64,000 bases of DNA from an uncultured Paracoccaceae bacterium (GTDB lineage Bacteria; Pseudomonadota; Alphaproteobacteria; Rhodobacterales; Rhodobacteraceae): NCBI GenBank assembly GCA_937920555.1, contig CAKZTM010000017.1:1-64000 (forward strand). Direction: 5' to 3'. This document shows, in pieces, positions 44,734-54,857 of the stretch. Within the stretch, counting starts at the first letter, position 1. Each line of letters begins with the position of its first letter. Position numbers and translations under genes: made by a program. The notes below the pieces were generated by a model. The model was not told the origin of the DNA and searched no databases. It worked only from the letters and a program-made list of their open reading frames with translations.

Positions 44734-44939
44734 CCTCGGAGCCGCGCCCCGAAACGACACCATTTTCAGGACACCCCTAGCATTTCACCCATCTTGGGTG
44801 TAAAAATTGGGCATTGATTTACGCAACGATCCCACCCGTCGTCGCTCCCCTTTTCTTTTTACATGCGACGCCGCTCGTCTGAATTGAACATATTGCACCC
44901 TGAAACGTGGGTTCAGATGCAATGCGACAGGGGCACATC

Positions 44940-47900
44940 ATGAACGCATTAATCAGTGAATTTCAGCCAAATGCCATCGGCGCAGATCCCGATCCCGCCA
45001 GTTTTGAGATCAGCGGCACCGCAGGGGCAACATTCAGCGGCTGGGTTATCTCTCTTGAAAATGACGGCGCGTCCGGCTTGGTTGACCGGGCCGCACAAGT
45101 CACAGGCACGTTTGATGCAAATGGCCTGCTGAGCGTCACCATGCCCGATTTGGAGAACCCCTCGTTCACGGTCGTTTTGACCGACAGCTTCACCGGCACG
45201 ATCGGCAGCACTGATATTGACATGGATGACGACGGGATCGTGGACGACATCACCGCCTTTGGCACGATTTTGGACGCTATCGGTATCCCAGATTCCAACG
45301 CGGATGCCGCAGTCCTTTACGGCGCTCAGCTGGGCGGTGCGGATTTCGCCTATACCGGCGATGAGCCGCGCCTTGTGTTCCGCGACGGCTCCGTGGGCGC
45401 TTGGTATGCCGTGAATGATCCTGATAATGGCCAAGTCTTTGATATCACCGCCACGAATGTGACAACGGCCATCTTTGACACTGACCCGACCTTGGGAACC
45501 GATACATTTGGCACCATCAACCCAACTGTCACCCTTCCCACGGCCACATTCACCATAAACGAGATCGACCCCGATCAAACCGGTTCGGACACCGCCGAAT
45601 TTATCGAGCTTTACGACGGCGGCATTGGCAACACCGCCCTGACCGGCCTCTCGCTGGTGCTGTTTAACGGCTCAAACGATACCGAATATGCCACAATCCC
45701 GCTGAGCAGCTACACAACCAATGCGGATGGTTTTGTGGCCATCGACACCACAGATCCCAACTTCTCCAGCCTGCAAAATGGCGCAGATGCAGTGGCACTC
45801 TACACCGGCACACCGCCCACAACACCCACGACAACCAACCTTGTGGATGCGGTTGTCTATGGCAGCAGCACCGATCAAGGCCTGCTCGACGGGCTGGGCC
45901 AAACCACCCAATATGACGACACCACCACCACCTCGATCAGCCGCACCCCCGATGGCACAGGCGGCTTTGTCAATCAAATGCCCACCCCGGGGACGACAAA
46001 CACACCGCCGCCGCCCACGACCATCACCAAAATTCACGACATCCAAGGGGCCGTTGGCACCGGAAATCTCGCCGTGATCGGTGTGGATGACGTCAATATC
46101 CTGAACAATCAAACCGTCATAATCGAGGCGATTGTCACCGCGGATTTCACCACCGGGCTCAGCGGCTTTTACGTGCAGGAAGAAGAGATCGACTACGACA
46201 TGAACGACCTCACCTCCGAGGGTATCTTTGTCGATAGCTCCGCCATTGCCGCCACCATTGCTCAGGGCGATCTTGTGCAGGTCACAGGCACCGTGACCGA
46301 GCAGTTCGGGGAAACCTCGCTTGTGGCCACAGACATCACCGTGACCTCCAGCGGCAACCTGCTGCCCACAGCCGTGAGCGTTGATTTTCCGGTCGCAGGC
46401 GTGATGCTCAACGGCACCGATTACGTGGCCAATCTTGAAGCCTATGAGGGCATGCTGGTCACCATCCCGGATGCGCTCAGCGTCACAGAAATGTTCAACC
46501 TCGACCGGTTTGGCGAATACCGGGTCAGCGAAGGTGGCCGGTTGGAGCAATTCACCCAAACCAACGCACCGGATGTGGCGGGCAATGACGCACATCTGCA
46601 AACCAATGCCACCCGGTCTATCGTGTTTGACGACGGCTCGGGCTTCCAAAACCCAGCCACGCTCAACATTATTGACGGCAATGACGGCGTGCTGACCGCC
46701 TCCGACAGCTTTCGGATGGGCGATACAATCGCGAATGCCACCGGCGTGGTCTCCTATGATTTCGGAGAGTTCCGCCTGCAAGCGCCCACAGGCGACTATG
46801 CACAAGTTAACCCGCGCACAACAGCACCCACCGATCCGGGCGGCGACTTCAAAGTGGCCAGCCTCAATGTGCTCAACTTCTTTACCACCCTCGATGAGGC
46901 CGGCAATCCGGGCGCAGGCCCAAACAGCCTGTCGCCGCGCGGAGCCGACAATGCCGCTGAATTTGCCCGCCAAACCGAAAAACTGGTGACCGCCATAGGC
47001 GATATTGACGCGGATATCTTGGGCCTTGTGGAATTGGAAAACGAGTTTGGCAGCGACCAGAACGGCGACGGGCTCTTTGCTATCGGCTATTTGGTGGATC
47101 AACTCAACGCCGCTTACGGCGCGGGCACCTACGCCGCCGTTGATCCGGGTCAGTCTTTCGTCGATACCGGCGACGCCATCAGTCAGGGCATCATCTACAA
47201 AACCGCAAATGCGAGCCTGACCACAGGCACGACGGTCGAAATCCTTGACGATAGCGACCTGCCCGGACTGGGCCTGAGCTTTGGCAATGCGGTCTTTGAC
47301 GGGGTCAGCTCGAACCGCGCCACGCTGGCCGCCACATTCACCGCCACCGCATCCGGTGAGACGATGACCATCGCCGTCAATCACTTCAAGTCCAAAGGCT
47401 CGGTCAATCCGGCCGCTGGAAATACCGATATTGGCGACGGTGCAGGCAACAATAACGCCATCCGCCTGCAAGCGGCTCAGGCCCTTGACGCGTGGCTGGC
47501 CACCGACCCTACAGGCTCGGGCGATAGCGACATCCTGATCCTTGGCGACCTGAACGCCTACGCTCAGGAAGAGCCGCTGACCTATCTGGCCGGACAAGGC
47601 TATACCGATCTGGCGCAGCAATTTATCGGCAACTCGGCCTATTCCTTCGTCTTTGACGGCATGGCAGGCACGCTGGATTATGCGCTGGCCAATGCCTCGC
47701 TGACAGCCAAAGTCGCAGGTGCCACCGAATGGCATATCAACTCGGACGAGGCCGATGCCATCGACTACAATCTCGATTTTGGCCGCGACCCGGCACTCTT
47801 TGACGGCACAATTGCCGCGCGCAACTCCGACCATGACCCGGTCGTTGTGGGCTTTAACTTCGGGGCACCGCCACCTGTTGGCACCGCCGGGAATGACAAC

Positions 47901-48788
47901 CTTGTGGGCACCCCGGAGAGCGACGCGATTTTGGCGTTTGGCGGCAATGATACCATCGACGGTCTGGCCGGGAATGATACGATCAATGCAGGCCAAGGCG
48001 ACGATATGGTCATGGCAGGGCTTGGCGATGACAGCGTGATCGGGGCCACAGGCGCAGATAGCATCAATGGCGACGCCGGAGCCGACACGCTCAATGGCGG
48101 TGGCGGCGAGGACACCGTGTCGGGCGGCGATGATCATGACCGGCTCAATGGCGGTGGCGGCAATGATTTGCTCAGCGGTGATGCAGGTGCTGATACGGTC
48201 TTGGGCGGCTTGGGCGACGACACTCTTGGCGGTGGGGCCGATAACGATACGCTTTTGGGCAATGGCGGCGCGGACATACTCGACGGCGACGCGGGCAATG
48301 ACAGCCTTGTGGGCGGAAACGGCACCGACCAGATTACCGGCGGAACCGGCGACGACACATTGAGCGGCGGTACCGGCGACGACACTCTGAGCGGCGGCGG
48401 CGACAATGACCGGCTCTTGGGGGGCTCAGGGAATGACACGCTTGATGGCGGCAACGGTGACGACACGATCTTCGACAATCAAGGCTCGGACATGATCGCA
48501 GGCGGCGCAGGGGCGGATAAATTCGTCATCCAAGCCCAAGGTGCCACCACAGACGGCGACATGGACACGATCAGCGATCTGGACTTTGCCGAAGATCAAC
48601 TGATCCTGCGCCCCTTTGCAGGCAACAGCGCCGTTGTGGTCGATAGCGCGATTGAACTCTACACGCTTGGGTTTGCAGGCCTCACAGTGACCGATACGGG
48701 CACTGACACACGGCTTGATTTCGCAGAAGGCGGCACGCTTTACTCGGTGACCCTGATCGGCATCGATGATCCCTTTACGGTGGCCTAA
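44940..48788 (+). CDS. Giant secreted nuclease with lamin-tail and RTX repeats (ExeM/NucH-like)
   Basis: A 1282-residue extracellular nuclease. N-terminal part (1-195) is of unknown fold; residues about 200-350 form a lamin-tail-like domain (INEIDPDQTGSDTAEFIELYDG); about 362-620 an OB-like nuclease region (TKIHDIQGAVG); about 636-965 an endonuclease/exonuclease/phosphatase domain with VASLNVLNFF, LGLVELENEFG, NHFKSKGS, LGDLNAYAQEEP and the catalytic NSDHDPVV. Residues 980-1193 carry calcium-binding RTX nonapeptides (GGNDTIDGLAGND type). The C-terminus is a type I secretion signal. AGGGG precedes ATG 44940. It likely degrades environmental DNA; no secretion genes lie beside it. Confidence 0.9.
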   Translation: MNALISEFQPNAIGADPDPASFEISGTAGATFSGWVISLENDGASGLVDRAAQVTGTFDANGLLSVTMPDLENPSFTVVLTDSFTGTIGSTDIDMDDDGIVDDITAFGTILDAIGIPDSNADAAVLYGAQLGGADFAYTGDEPRLVFRDGSVGAWYAVNDPDNGQVFDITATNVTTAIFDTDPTLGTDTFGTINPTVTLPTATFTINEIDPDQTGSDTAEFIELYDGGIGNTALTGLSLVLFNGSNDTEYATIPLSSYTTNADGFVAIDTTDPNFSSLQNGADAVALYTGTPPTTPTTTNLVDAVVYGSSTDQGLLDGLGQTTQYDDTTTTSISRTPDGTGGFVNQMPTPGTTNTPPPPTTITKIHDIQGAVGTGNLAVIGVDDVNILNNQTVIIEAIVTADFTTGLSGFYVQEEEIDYDMNDLTSEGIFVDSSAIAATIAQGDLVQVTGTVTEQFGETSLVATDITVTSSGNLLPTAVSVDFPVAGVMLNGTDYVANLEAYEGMLVTIPDALSVTEMFNLDRFGEYRVSEGGRLEQFTQTNAPDVAGNDAHLQTNATRSIVFDDGSGFQNPATLNIIDGNDGVLTASDSFRMGDTIANATGVVSYDFGEFRLQAPTGDYAQVNPRTTAPTDPGGDFKVASLNVLNFFTTLDEAGNPGAGPNSLSPRGADNAAEFARQTEKLVTAIGDIDADILGLVELENEFGSDQNGDGLFAIGYLVDQLNAAYGAGTYAAVDPGQSFVDTGDAISQGIIYKTANASLTTGTTVEILDDSDLPGLGLSFGNAVFDGVSSNRATLAATFTATASGETMTIAVNHFKSKGSVNPAAGNTDIGDGAGNNNAIRLQAAQALDAWLATDPTGSGDSDILILGDLNAYAQEEPLTYLAGQGYTDLAQQFIGNSAYSFVFDGMAGTLDYALANASLTAKVAGATEWHINSDEADAIDYNLDFGRDPALFDGTIAARNSDHDPVVVGFNFGAPPPVGTAGNDNLVGTPESDAILAFGGNDTIDGLAGNDTINAGQGDDMVMAGLGDDSVIGATGADSINGDAGADTLNGGGGEDTVSGGDDHDRLNGGGGNDLLSGDAGADTVLGGLGDDTLGGGADNDTLLGNGGADILDGDAGNDSLVGGNGTDQITGGTGDDTLSGGTGDDTLSGGGDNDRLLGGSGNDTLDGGNGDDTIFDNQGSDMIAGGAGADKFVIQAQGATTDGDMDTISDLDFAEDQLILRPFAGNSAVVVDSAIELYTLGFAGLTVTDTGTDTRLDFAEGGTLYSVTLIGIDDPFTVA

Positions 48789-48807
48789 ACCAGCCGCCGC
48801 AACAAAA

Positions 48808-48837
48808 CCCTGACGCCGCAATAGGCGTCGGGGCCTT
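48808..48837 (+). terminator. Intrinsic terminator of the nuclease gene
   Basis: CCCTGACGCC pairs with GGCGTCGGGG (one G-U) around a 6-base loop and is followed by CCTTTG. It begins 20 bases after the stop. Confidence 0.72.
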
Positions 48838-48915
48838 TGCCCCAAACACCCCGCTAATCCCAGCACTTTACCGCGAATGTGACCGATCAAATCCGCGCCG
48901 CTCCCGGATCTACTC

Positions 48916-49026
48916 TTCTAAAGCGTTTTGCGTTTAACTTGAGACATAAGACATCACCTAACACGTTGAGTTCTTTGATTTCAGAAAGCTTTAGGTGGGT
49001 CCGGGTCAAAGCGAAACGCTCTAGAA
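48916..49026 (+). repeat. MITE-like repeat, copy 2
   Basis: A 111 bp element. The left end TTCTAAAGCGTTTTGCG is an inverted copy of the right end (TTCTAGAGCGTTTCGC on the opposite strand). The interior has CTTGAGACATAAGACATCA and CACCTAA...TTAGGTG, which can pair into an inner hairpin. It lies between the nuclease terminator and fur. Together with copies at 32473 and 54543 it defines a dispersed family without coding capacity. Confidence 0.85.
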
Positions 49027-49155
49027 CAGTCGAAACATTGATAGTTTTACTCAAGAAATCTTGCCCAAAACAGCAACAAAACCACCTTCACCCCAACTAT
49101 CACTTCCCCTTAGCCGACAGTTGGGCTAGGAGACACGCGGATAGCGGACGACCTC

Positions 49156-50873
<1,718 letters not shown>

Positions 50874-50884
50874 CGCGGTATAGG

Positions 50885-51511
50885 ATGTCTGACACAACCC
50901 CACACCAGACCCAAATATACCTGATCACGCCGGGAAGAATTGCGATTGACAGCTTCCCGGACCTGCTGTGTGAGCTGCTCGATACCGGGCTGATCGCGGC
51001 CGTGCGCCTTGAGATTGAAAGCCGCGACCAGGATACCGTGTCGCGCTCGGCAGATGCCCTGCGCGGCATTTGCCACGCCCGCGACCTGCCGCTCATCCTC
51101 ACCGACCACTACCGAATGGTCAAACGGCTCGGCCTTGACGGCGTGCATCTCACAGGCACCCGCGATGTCCGCGATGCACGCGCAGAACTGGGCGAAAACG
51201 CAACCGTCGGGACATTTTGCGGAACCTCGCGCCACGCGGCCATGACCGCCGGCGAAATAGGCGCCGACTATGTGAGCTTTGGACCGGTCACACAAACCGA
51301 ACTTGGCTCCGGCGAGATCGCAGATCTAGGTGCCTTCAGCTGGTGGCACCAAATGATCGAAGTGCCCAGCGTGGCCGAAGGCAACCTGACGCCCGAGGCG
51401 GCCAAAACCTTGGCCCCATGCGCCGATTTCATCGCACTGGGCCCTGAAATTTGGACCGGATCACCCAAACAAACCCTGACATCTTTCGCAGCCGCCATCG
51501 GGCTCACCTGA
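50885..51511 (+). CDS. Thiamine-phosphate-synthase-like protein
   Basis: A 208-residue TIM-barrel protein of the ThiE family: LITPGRIAIDSF, LDGVHLTGTRD, GTFCGTSRHAAMTAGEIGADYVSFGPV. The typical substrate loop GPVxxTxTK is altered (GPVTQTELGSGE), so activity as a TMP synthase is uncertain. It starts 11 bp after eno, likely co-transcribed. This eno-linked ThiE-like gene is common in Rhodobacterales; its role may differ from the thiamine-operon copy. Confidence 0.82.
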   Translation: MSDTTPHQTQIYLITPGRIAIDSFPDLLCELLDTGLIAAVRLEIESRDQDTVSRSADALRGICHARDLPLILTDHYRMVKRLGLDGVHLTGTRDVRDARAELGENATVGTFCGTSRHAAMTAGEIGADYVSFGPVTQTELGSGEIADLGAFSWWHQMIEVPSVAEGNLTPEAAKTLAPCADFIALGPEIWTGSPKQTLTSFAAAIGLT

Positions 51512-51513
51512 AC

Positions 51514-51535
51514 TTTCAATGTTCCCCAAATATCC
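51514..51535. repeat. 22 bp dispersed repeat, copy 2
   Basis: An exact copy of the 22 bases at 19-40, starting three bases after the thiE-like stop. Its position at a gene's 3' end suggests a 3'-flanking element rather than a promoter element. Confidence 0.6.
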
Positions 51536-51581
51536 AGACACGGGCCCCAACACCGCCGCGGCCCCAAATTAAATCATCCCC

Positions 51582-51654
51582 CCTACCGCCGCCGCCAATC
51601 CGAGCGGGGGGCGGTAGGCCCCAAGCGAGACAAGATAATGACCCGGAACGGGTC
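51582..51654. other. Two hairpins in the thiE-like/olsA gap
   Basis: CCTACCGCC (51582-51590) pairs perfectly with GGCGGTAGG (51610-51618), and GACCCG-GAA-CGGGTC (51640-51654) forms a second hairpin 22 bases later. Neither has a long T run. They lie in the 171 bp gap between convergent genes and may stabilise or end transcripts. Confidence 0.5.
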
Positions 51655-51667
51655 TCCGCGTGACACC

Positions 51668-51689
51668 CTAGAGCGTTTCGCTTTAGAGG
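51668..51689. repeat. Isolated end of the MITE-like repeat
   Basis: CTAGAGCGTTTCGCTTTAGA matches the terminal inverted repeat of the copies at 32473, 48916 and 54543, but no interior follows. It overlaps the 3' end of the olsA gene and contains its stop codon. It may be a remnant of an excised or decayed copy. Confidence 0.6.
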
Positions 51690-52528
51690 CCGGGCACAAC
51701 AATCTCATGGCGCGCAATCTGCGCATCATGAGACGCACGCACAACTTCCTCACAATACCGCGCCAAAGCCTTGCGGTCGGCAAAATCCACCACCCGGACA
51801 GCCTCGTGGAATGTGACCCGAACCTGACCGCCACGGGACCGGGCCAAAGTGTTCACAAAATGCGCCCCGAATTCAATGTGGCCCCACCAACCGTAAAAAC
51901 TGGCAGGCAAATGCTCAGCGGCCCGGTAAAACACCGTCACCGGCTGCACCCACATCTCATCGCGCAATTCATCGGCCAAAAACGCATTGAACAATGTCGA
52001 TTTGAACGGCAATACCCGCAACCCGTCCGAGGACGTCCCCTCAGGGAAAAAACACAACCGATCACCCCGGTGCAGCCGCTGGGCAAACATGGCCTCCTGC
52101 CGCTTGGCCTCAGTGCGCTTGCGCTCAATGAACATGGTGCCGGTCTGATCGGCAATAAACCCTAAAACCGGCCAACCGCGCACCTCTGACTTGGCCACAA
52201 AAAAGATCTGCGAGGCCGCACGCAGCACAAAAATATCCATCCAGGACGAATGATTGCACACCCGCGCCCCGCCCTGCGCCATGGGCGTACCCACACGCTC
52301 AACCCGAACCGCCAGCAGCCAACATGACATCACACAGGCCAACCAAATCACAAAATTGGACCCCGCCCGCGTGCCCAAAGGCCACTCCAAAAGCCGCGCG
52401 ACCCAAAAACACAACATCAACACGACCATGCCGGTCACAAAAACCAAAGCCCGCAGAACCACCCGGCCCCACTCAAACAGGCCCAGCGGTGCAAATTCCG
52501 GCTCAGGCGGCCCAATCCACGTCGCCAT
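51683..52528 (-). CDS. olsA: Lyso-ornithine lipid / lysophospholipid acyltransferase
   Basis: A 281-residue PlsC-family acyltransferase. An N-terminal membrane region (about 20-95) precedes the HX4D catalytic motif in CNHSSWMDIF and the glycerol-phosphate-binding FPEGTSSDG. It directly follows the OlsB-like gene (7 bp), so the second acylation step of ornithine-lipid synthesis is the best call; a general PlsC is the alternative. Its stop codon TAA lies inside an isolated end of the MITE-like repeat. Confidence 0.87.
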   Translation of the reverse strand: MATWIGPPEPEFAPLGLFEWGRVVLRALVFVTGMVVLMLCFWVARLLEWPLGTRAGSNFVIWLACVMSCWLLAVRVERVGTPMAQGGARVCNHSSWMDIFVLRAASQIFFVAKSEVRGWPVLGFIADQTGTMFIERKRTEAKRQEAMFAQRLHRGDRLCFFPEGTSSDGLRVLPFKSTLFNAFLADELRDEMWVQPVTVFYRAAEHLPASFYGWWGHIEFGAHFVNTLARSRGGQVRVTFHEAVRVVDFADRKALARYCEEVVRASHDAQIARHEIVVPGL

Positions 52529-52535
52529 AAACCCG

Positions 52536-53321
52536 CTACCCCGCCTCTTGACCGCGCGAATAAAACGCCCGGTGCCGGGCCGACATACGCGTGGTGTCCA
52601 TCAAAAGACAAACATCTATCGTGTTGAAATTATGATCAATAAACGCGCCCTCACCGACAAAACCGCCAAGCCTGAGATAGGCTTTGATCAATGCGGGAAT
52701 TTGCTTGCGCGCAGCCACCTCGTCAACCTGATCGCGTGGCAATAAATCCATCGGTTGGTAATGGGCAGGTTTGGCCCGAACCCGCAAATCATCCGGGGCC
52801 AAATGGGTGTGATGCAAAAAAGACAGGGCTTGCGCCACTTGCGCGGGATCAGTGCCGTGAAACGAGGCAACACCAAACATGATCTCAATGTCGCGCGACA
52901 ACACATAGTCAGCCAAACCGTTCCACATCAAATGCATGGCCGCCCCGCGGCGGTATTCTTGGGCCACGCAAGACCGCCCCAACTCCACAATGCGCCGGGG
53001 CGAGGCCACCAACTTGCTCAAATCATATTCATCCGCCCCGTAAAATCCAGGCCCCCCCAAAGCAACCTCCTTGCGCATCAACCGGTAAACCCCGATGACC
53101 TGCTCCAAGGGATCCTCCACACCACGCGCATGATCGAGCAAGATCAGATGGTCAAAATAAGGATCAAACCCGTCCCGCTCCAAACCTGCGGCGCGATCAT
53201 CCGGCGCGGCATCGGCCCCCATCTCTTCCACAAAGACCCGGTAGCGCAAGCGCTGCGCCGAGGCCACTTCCTCGGGCGTCACAGCCAAACGTACCTCAAA
53301 GCGCCCCTGCTCGGCCGTCAT
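52536..53321 (-). CDS. olsB: L-ornithine N-alpha-acyltransferase
   Basis: A 261-residue GNAT-like acyltransferase adding a 3-hydroxyacyl chain to ornithine, the first step of ornithine-lipid synthesis. Family marks are QRLRYRVFVEEMGA, DHLILLD, IVELGRSCVAQEYRRG, MFGVASFHGTDP and GAFIDHNFNTIDVCLLMD near the C-terminus. It is followed by the OlsA-type acyltransferase. Ornithine lipids often replace phospholipids under phosphate limitation. A CtrA-type box lies 170 bp upstream. Confidence 0.93.
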   Translation of the reverse strand: MTAEQGRFEVRLAVTPEEVASAQRLRYRVFVEEMGADAAPDDRAAGLERDGFDPYFDHLILLDHARGVEDPLEQVIGVYRLMRKEVALGGPGFYGADEYDLSKLVASPRRIVELGRSCVAQEYRRGAAMHLMWNGLADYVLSRDIEIMFGVASFHGTDPAQVAQALSFLHHTHLAPDDLRVRAKPAHYQPMDLLPRDQVDEVAARKQIPALIKAYLRLGGFVGEGAFIDHNFNTIDVCLLMDTTRMSARHRAFYSRGQEAG

Positions 53322-53492
53322 GTGATCCTCATACTATTCAAGAGCTTACCCGAAATCCCAGTGTCACCGGGAACCTTATGCACCCGCCACCGGGCACACA
53401 ACCATCCCGGATGCCATTTGGTGCAACCACGACCCAACTGCAACAATGTCCCGCCTCCTGTAAAAAAATTCAAATGCCGACTGGAATGCAAC

Positions 53493-53507
53493 TTAACGTT
53501 GTATTAA
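53493..53507. promoter_or_regulatory. CtrA-type box
   Basis: TTAACGTTGTATTAA is an exact TTAA-N7-TTAA, the CtrA consensus of alphaproteobacteria. It lies in the gap between the 3' end of the DUF3553 gene and the start of olsB (170 bp upstream of the latter). One exact match per 64 kb is near chance expectation, so the site is only suggestive. Confidence 0.4.
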
Positions 53508-53551
53508 TGTGCCTGAGGGAAGTGTCGAGGGAACTGTCGCTGGCGTCCGAA

Positions 53552-53719
53552 TTATTCGGGCAACAGCTCTACAATGGACCCGTTAATGACGACCTTGCCC
53601 ACCTCCTCAAAATTTACGGTGATTTTGTCGTCGATAACCGACTGCACCTGTCCCAACCCCCAATCGGGCTGGGTCGGATGGCGCACAAGTTGTCCCGGTT
53701 CCAAAAAAGCGTTCAACAT
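53552..53719 (-). CDS. DUF3553 family small protein
   Basis: A 55-residue protein with FLEPGQLVRHPTQPDWGLGQ and VNFEEVGKVVI, the pattern of DUF3553 (a CarD/KOW-like beta barrel). ATG 53719 has GGGGG nine bases upstream; GTG 53734 is an alternative. It is divergent from chpT with 29 bp between starts. The function is unknown. Confidence 0.85.
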   Translation of the reverse strand: MLNAFLEPGQLVRHPTQPDWGLGQVQSVIDDKITVNFEEVGKVVINGSIVELLPE

Positions 53720-53748
53720 ATCTTTTACCCCCACACTCGGAGCCCCCT

Positions 53749-54357
53749 ATGACAATTCAGAACGTGGACCTTTCTGCGCTCATTTCAACTCGAATTTGCC
53801 ATGACCTGATAAACCCCATTGGCGCCATCAACAATGGCCTAGAGCTTTTGGACGCGGTCGGCACAGCCCCCGGACCGGAATTAAGCCTGGTCAATGACAG
53901 TGCATCGGCCGCAAGTGCCAAGCTCAACATCTTCAGACTGGCCTTTGGCGATATCGCCATCTCCTCACAAGTCAAAGGGGATCAGGTCACGCGGCTCATT
54001 GCCGATATGTATGGCGGTGGCCGCCTGAATATCGACTGGCAACCCAATGATATCGGCTTTCCCCGCAGCGAGATTAAACTCGCACTTTTGGTGCTGTTTT
54101 GCCTCGAAACAAGCGTCCCGCTTGGCGGCCAGATAACCGTGTCAGTCAGCCAAGGCACTTGGGCGTTCAGAACCACAGGGCCAAAATTCAACATCCGGCG
54201 CGAATTGTGGGACATGGTCACCGGCGGGACCATTCTGCAAGACACCTCCGCCTCCGATGTGCATTTTCTGGTGGCCCGCCTGACCGCCGATGCCACCGCC
54301 AGACAGATCAAACTCCATGAAAAAGACGCCGAACTGATCGTCATGATCTCCGCGTAA
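53749..54357 (+). CDS. chpT: Histidine phosphotransferase ChpT
   Basis: A 202-residue dimeric phosphotransferase that relays phosphate from CckA to CtrA and CpdR, controlling cell cycle or, in Rhodobacterales, motility and gene transfer agents. The four-helix DHp segment holds the phospho-accepting His18 in STRICHDLINPIGAINNGLE, and the rest is a degenerate HATPase-like domain (IRRELWDMVTGG). Its length and layout match ChpT. It is divergent from the DUF3553 gene and followed by a structured gap. Confidence 0.93.
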   Translation: MTIQNVDLSALISTRICHDLINPIGAINNGLELLDAVGTAPGPELSLVNDSASAASAKLNIFRLAFGDIAISSQVKGDQVTRLIADMYGGGRLNIDWQPNDIGFPRSEIKLALLVLFCLETSVPLGGQITVSVSQGTWAFRTTGPKFNIRRELWDMVTGGTILQDTSASDVHFLVARLTADATARQIKLHEKDAELIVMISA

Positions 54358-54452
54358 AAGACAAAACCGGCATCAATATATCCTGGTGCCGGCAGACTTC
54401 CTTGTACCTTCGATTTCCCAAAAATACTCAAATCCCCCCGCGCAACCTGCAC

Positions 54453-54511
54453 AAAAGCCCAAGGCGCTTTTTCCAAAAGGGGTGGGCGGGTGGGCTTTTT
54501 GAAAAAGCGCC
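54453..54511. other. Interleaved inverted repeats after chpT
   Basis: AAAAGCCCA (54453) pairs with TGGGCTTTT (54491), and GGCGCTTTTTC (54463) pairs with GAAAAAGCGCC (54501). The order A-B-A'-B' means the two stems cannot both form as simple nested hairpins: they are either alternative structures or a pseudoknot. Shorter local hairpins are also possible (e.g. GGGCTTTTTGAAAAAGC). The gap lies between convergent genes, so a bidirectional termination role is plausible. Confidence 0.6.
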
Positions 54512-54542
54512 CCCAAAAAGACCGCTCAACATCAAAACCACC

Positions 54543-54652
54543 CTCAAAGCGTTTTGCTATTAACTTGAGACATAAGGCATCACCTAACCCGTTGAAATCT
54601 TTGATTTCAGAAAGATTTGGGTGATTGCGGGTTTAAAGCGGAAAGCTCTAAA
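54543..54652 (+). repeat. MITE-like repeat, copy 3
   Basis: A 110 bp element in the same orientation as copy 2, with interior CTTGAGACATAAGGCATCAC and TTGAAATCTTTGATTTCAG. Its right end (AAAGCTCTAAAA region) overlaps the 3' end of the small minus-strand gene at 54648 and contains that gene's stop codon. Confidence 0.85.
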
Positions 54653-54848
54653 AGCGAAACAACCGCCGCATCATCCGCATGCTGCGCTTGAGCGTCCGGG
54701 ACTGCTTGCGATTTTGCTGACGGATTTCATGCGCTCCGGGAGCTTTGGGATCAATCCGGTCATTCTTGCGCCGCGCCATATAATCAACACCCCGGTTGAT
54801 CCCCTCGCGCATGACAAAATTCATCACCATTCGAATGATCTGGTTCAA
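54648..54848 (-). CDS. Small basic protein of unknown function
   Basis: A 66-residue basic protein (NFVMREGINRGVDYMARRK, then SRTLKRSMRMMRRLFRF). It follows scpB by about 9 bp in the same direction, suggesting it belongs to the argS-SPOR-nagZ-scpAB unit. The start is uncertain: TTG 54848 or ATG 54830. Its stop codon lies inside repeat copy 3, so the repeat may have truncated or capped an originally longer frame. Confidence 0.5.
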   Translation of the reverse strand: MNQIIRMVMNFVMREGINRGVDYMARRKNDRIDPKAPGAHEIRQQNRKQSRTLKRSMRMMRRLFRF

Positions 54849-54857
54849 AAAACCGAC

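Noticed and set aside
45672-48137. 821-codon open frame on the minus strand opposite the nuclease gene
   Set aside because: It is an antisense shadow of the 1282-residue nuclease gene, created by its biased codon use and repeats. The translation is Gly/Ala/Cys/His-rich with no motif, and the plus strand clearly encodes EEP and RTX domains.
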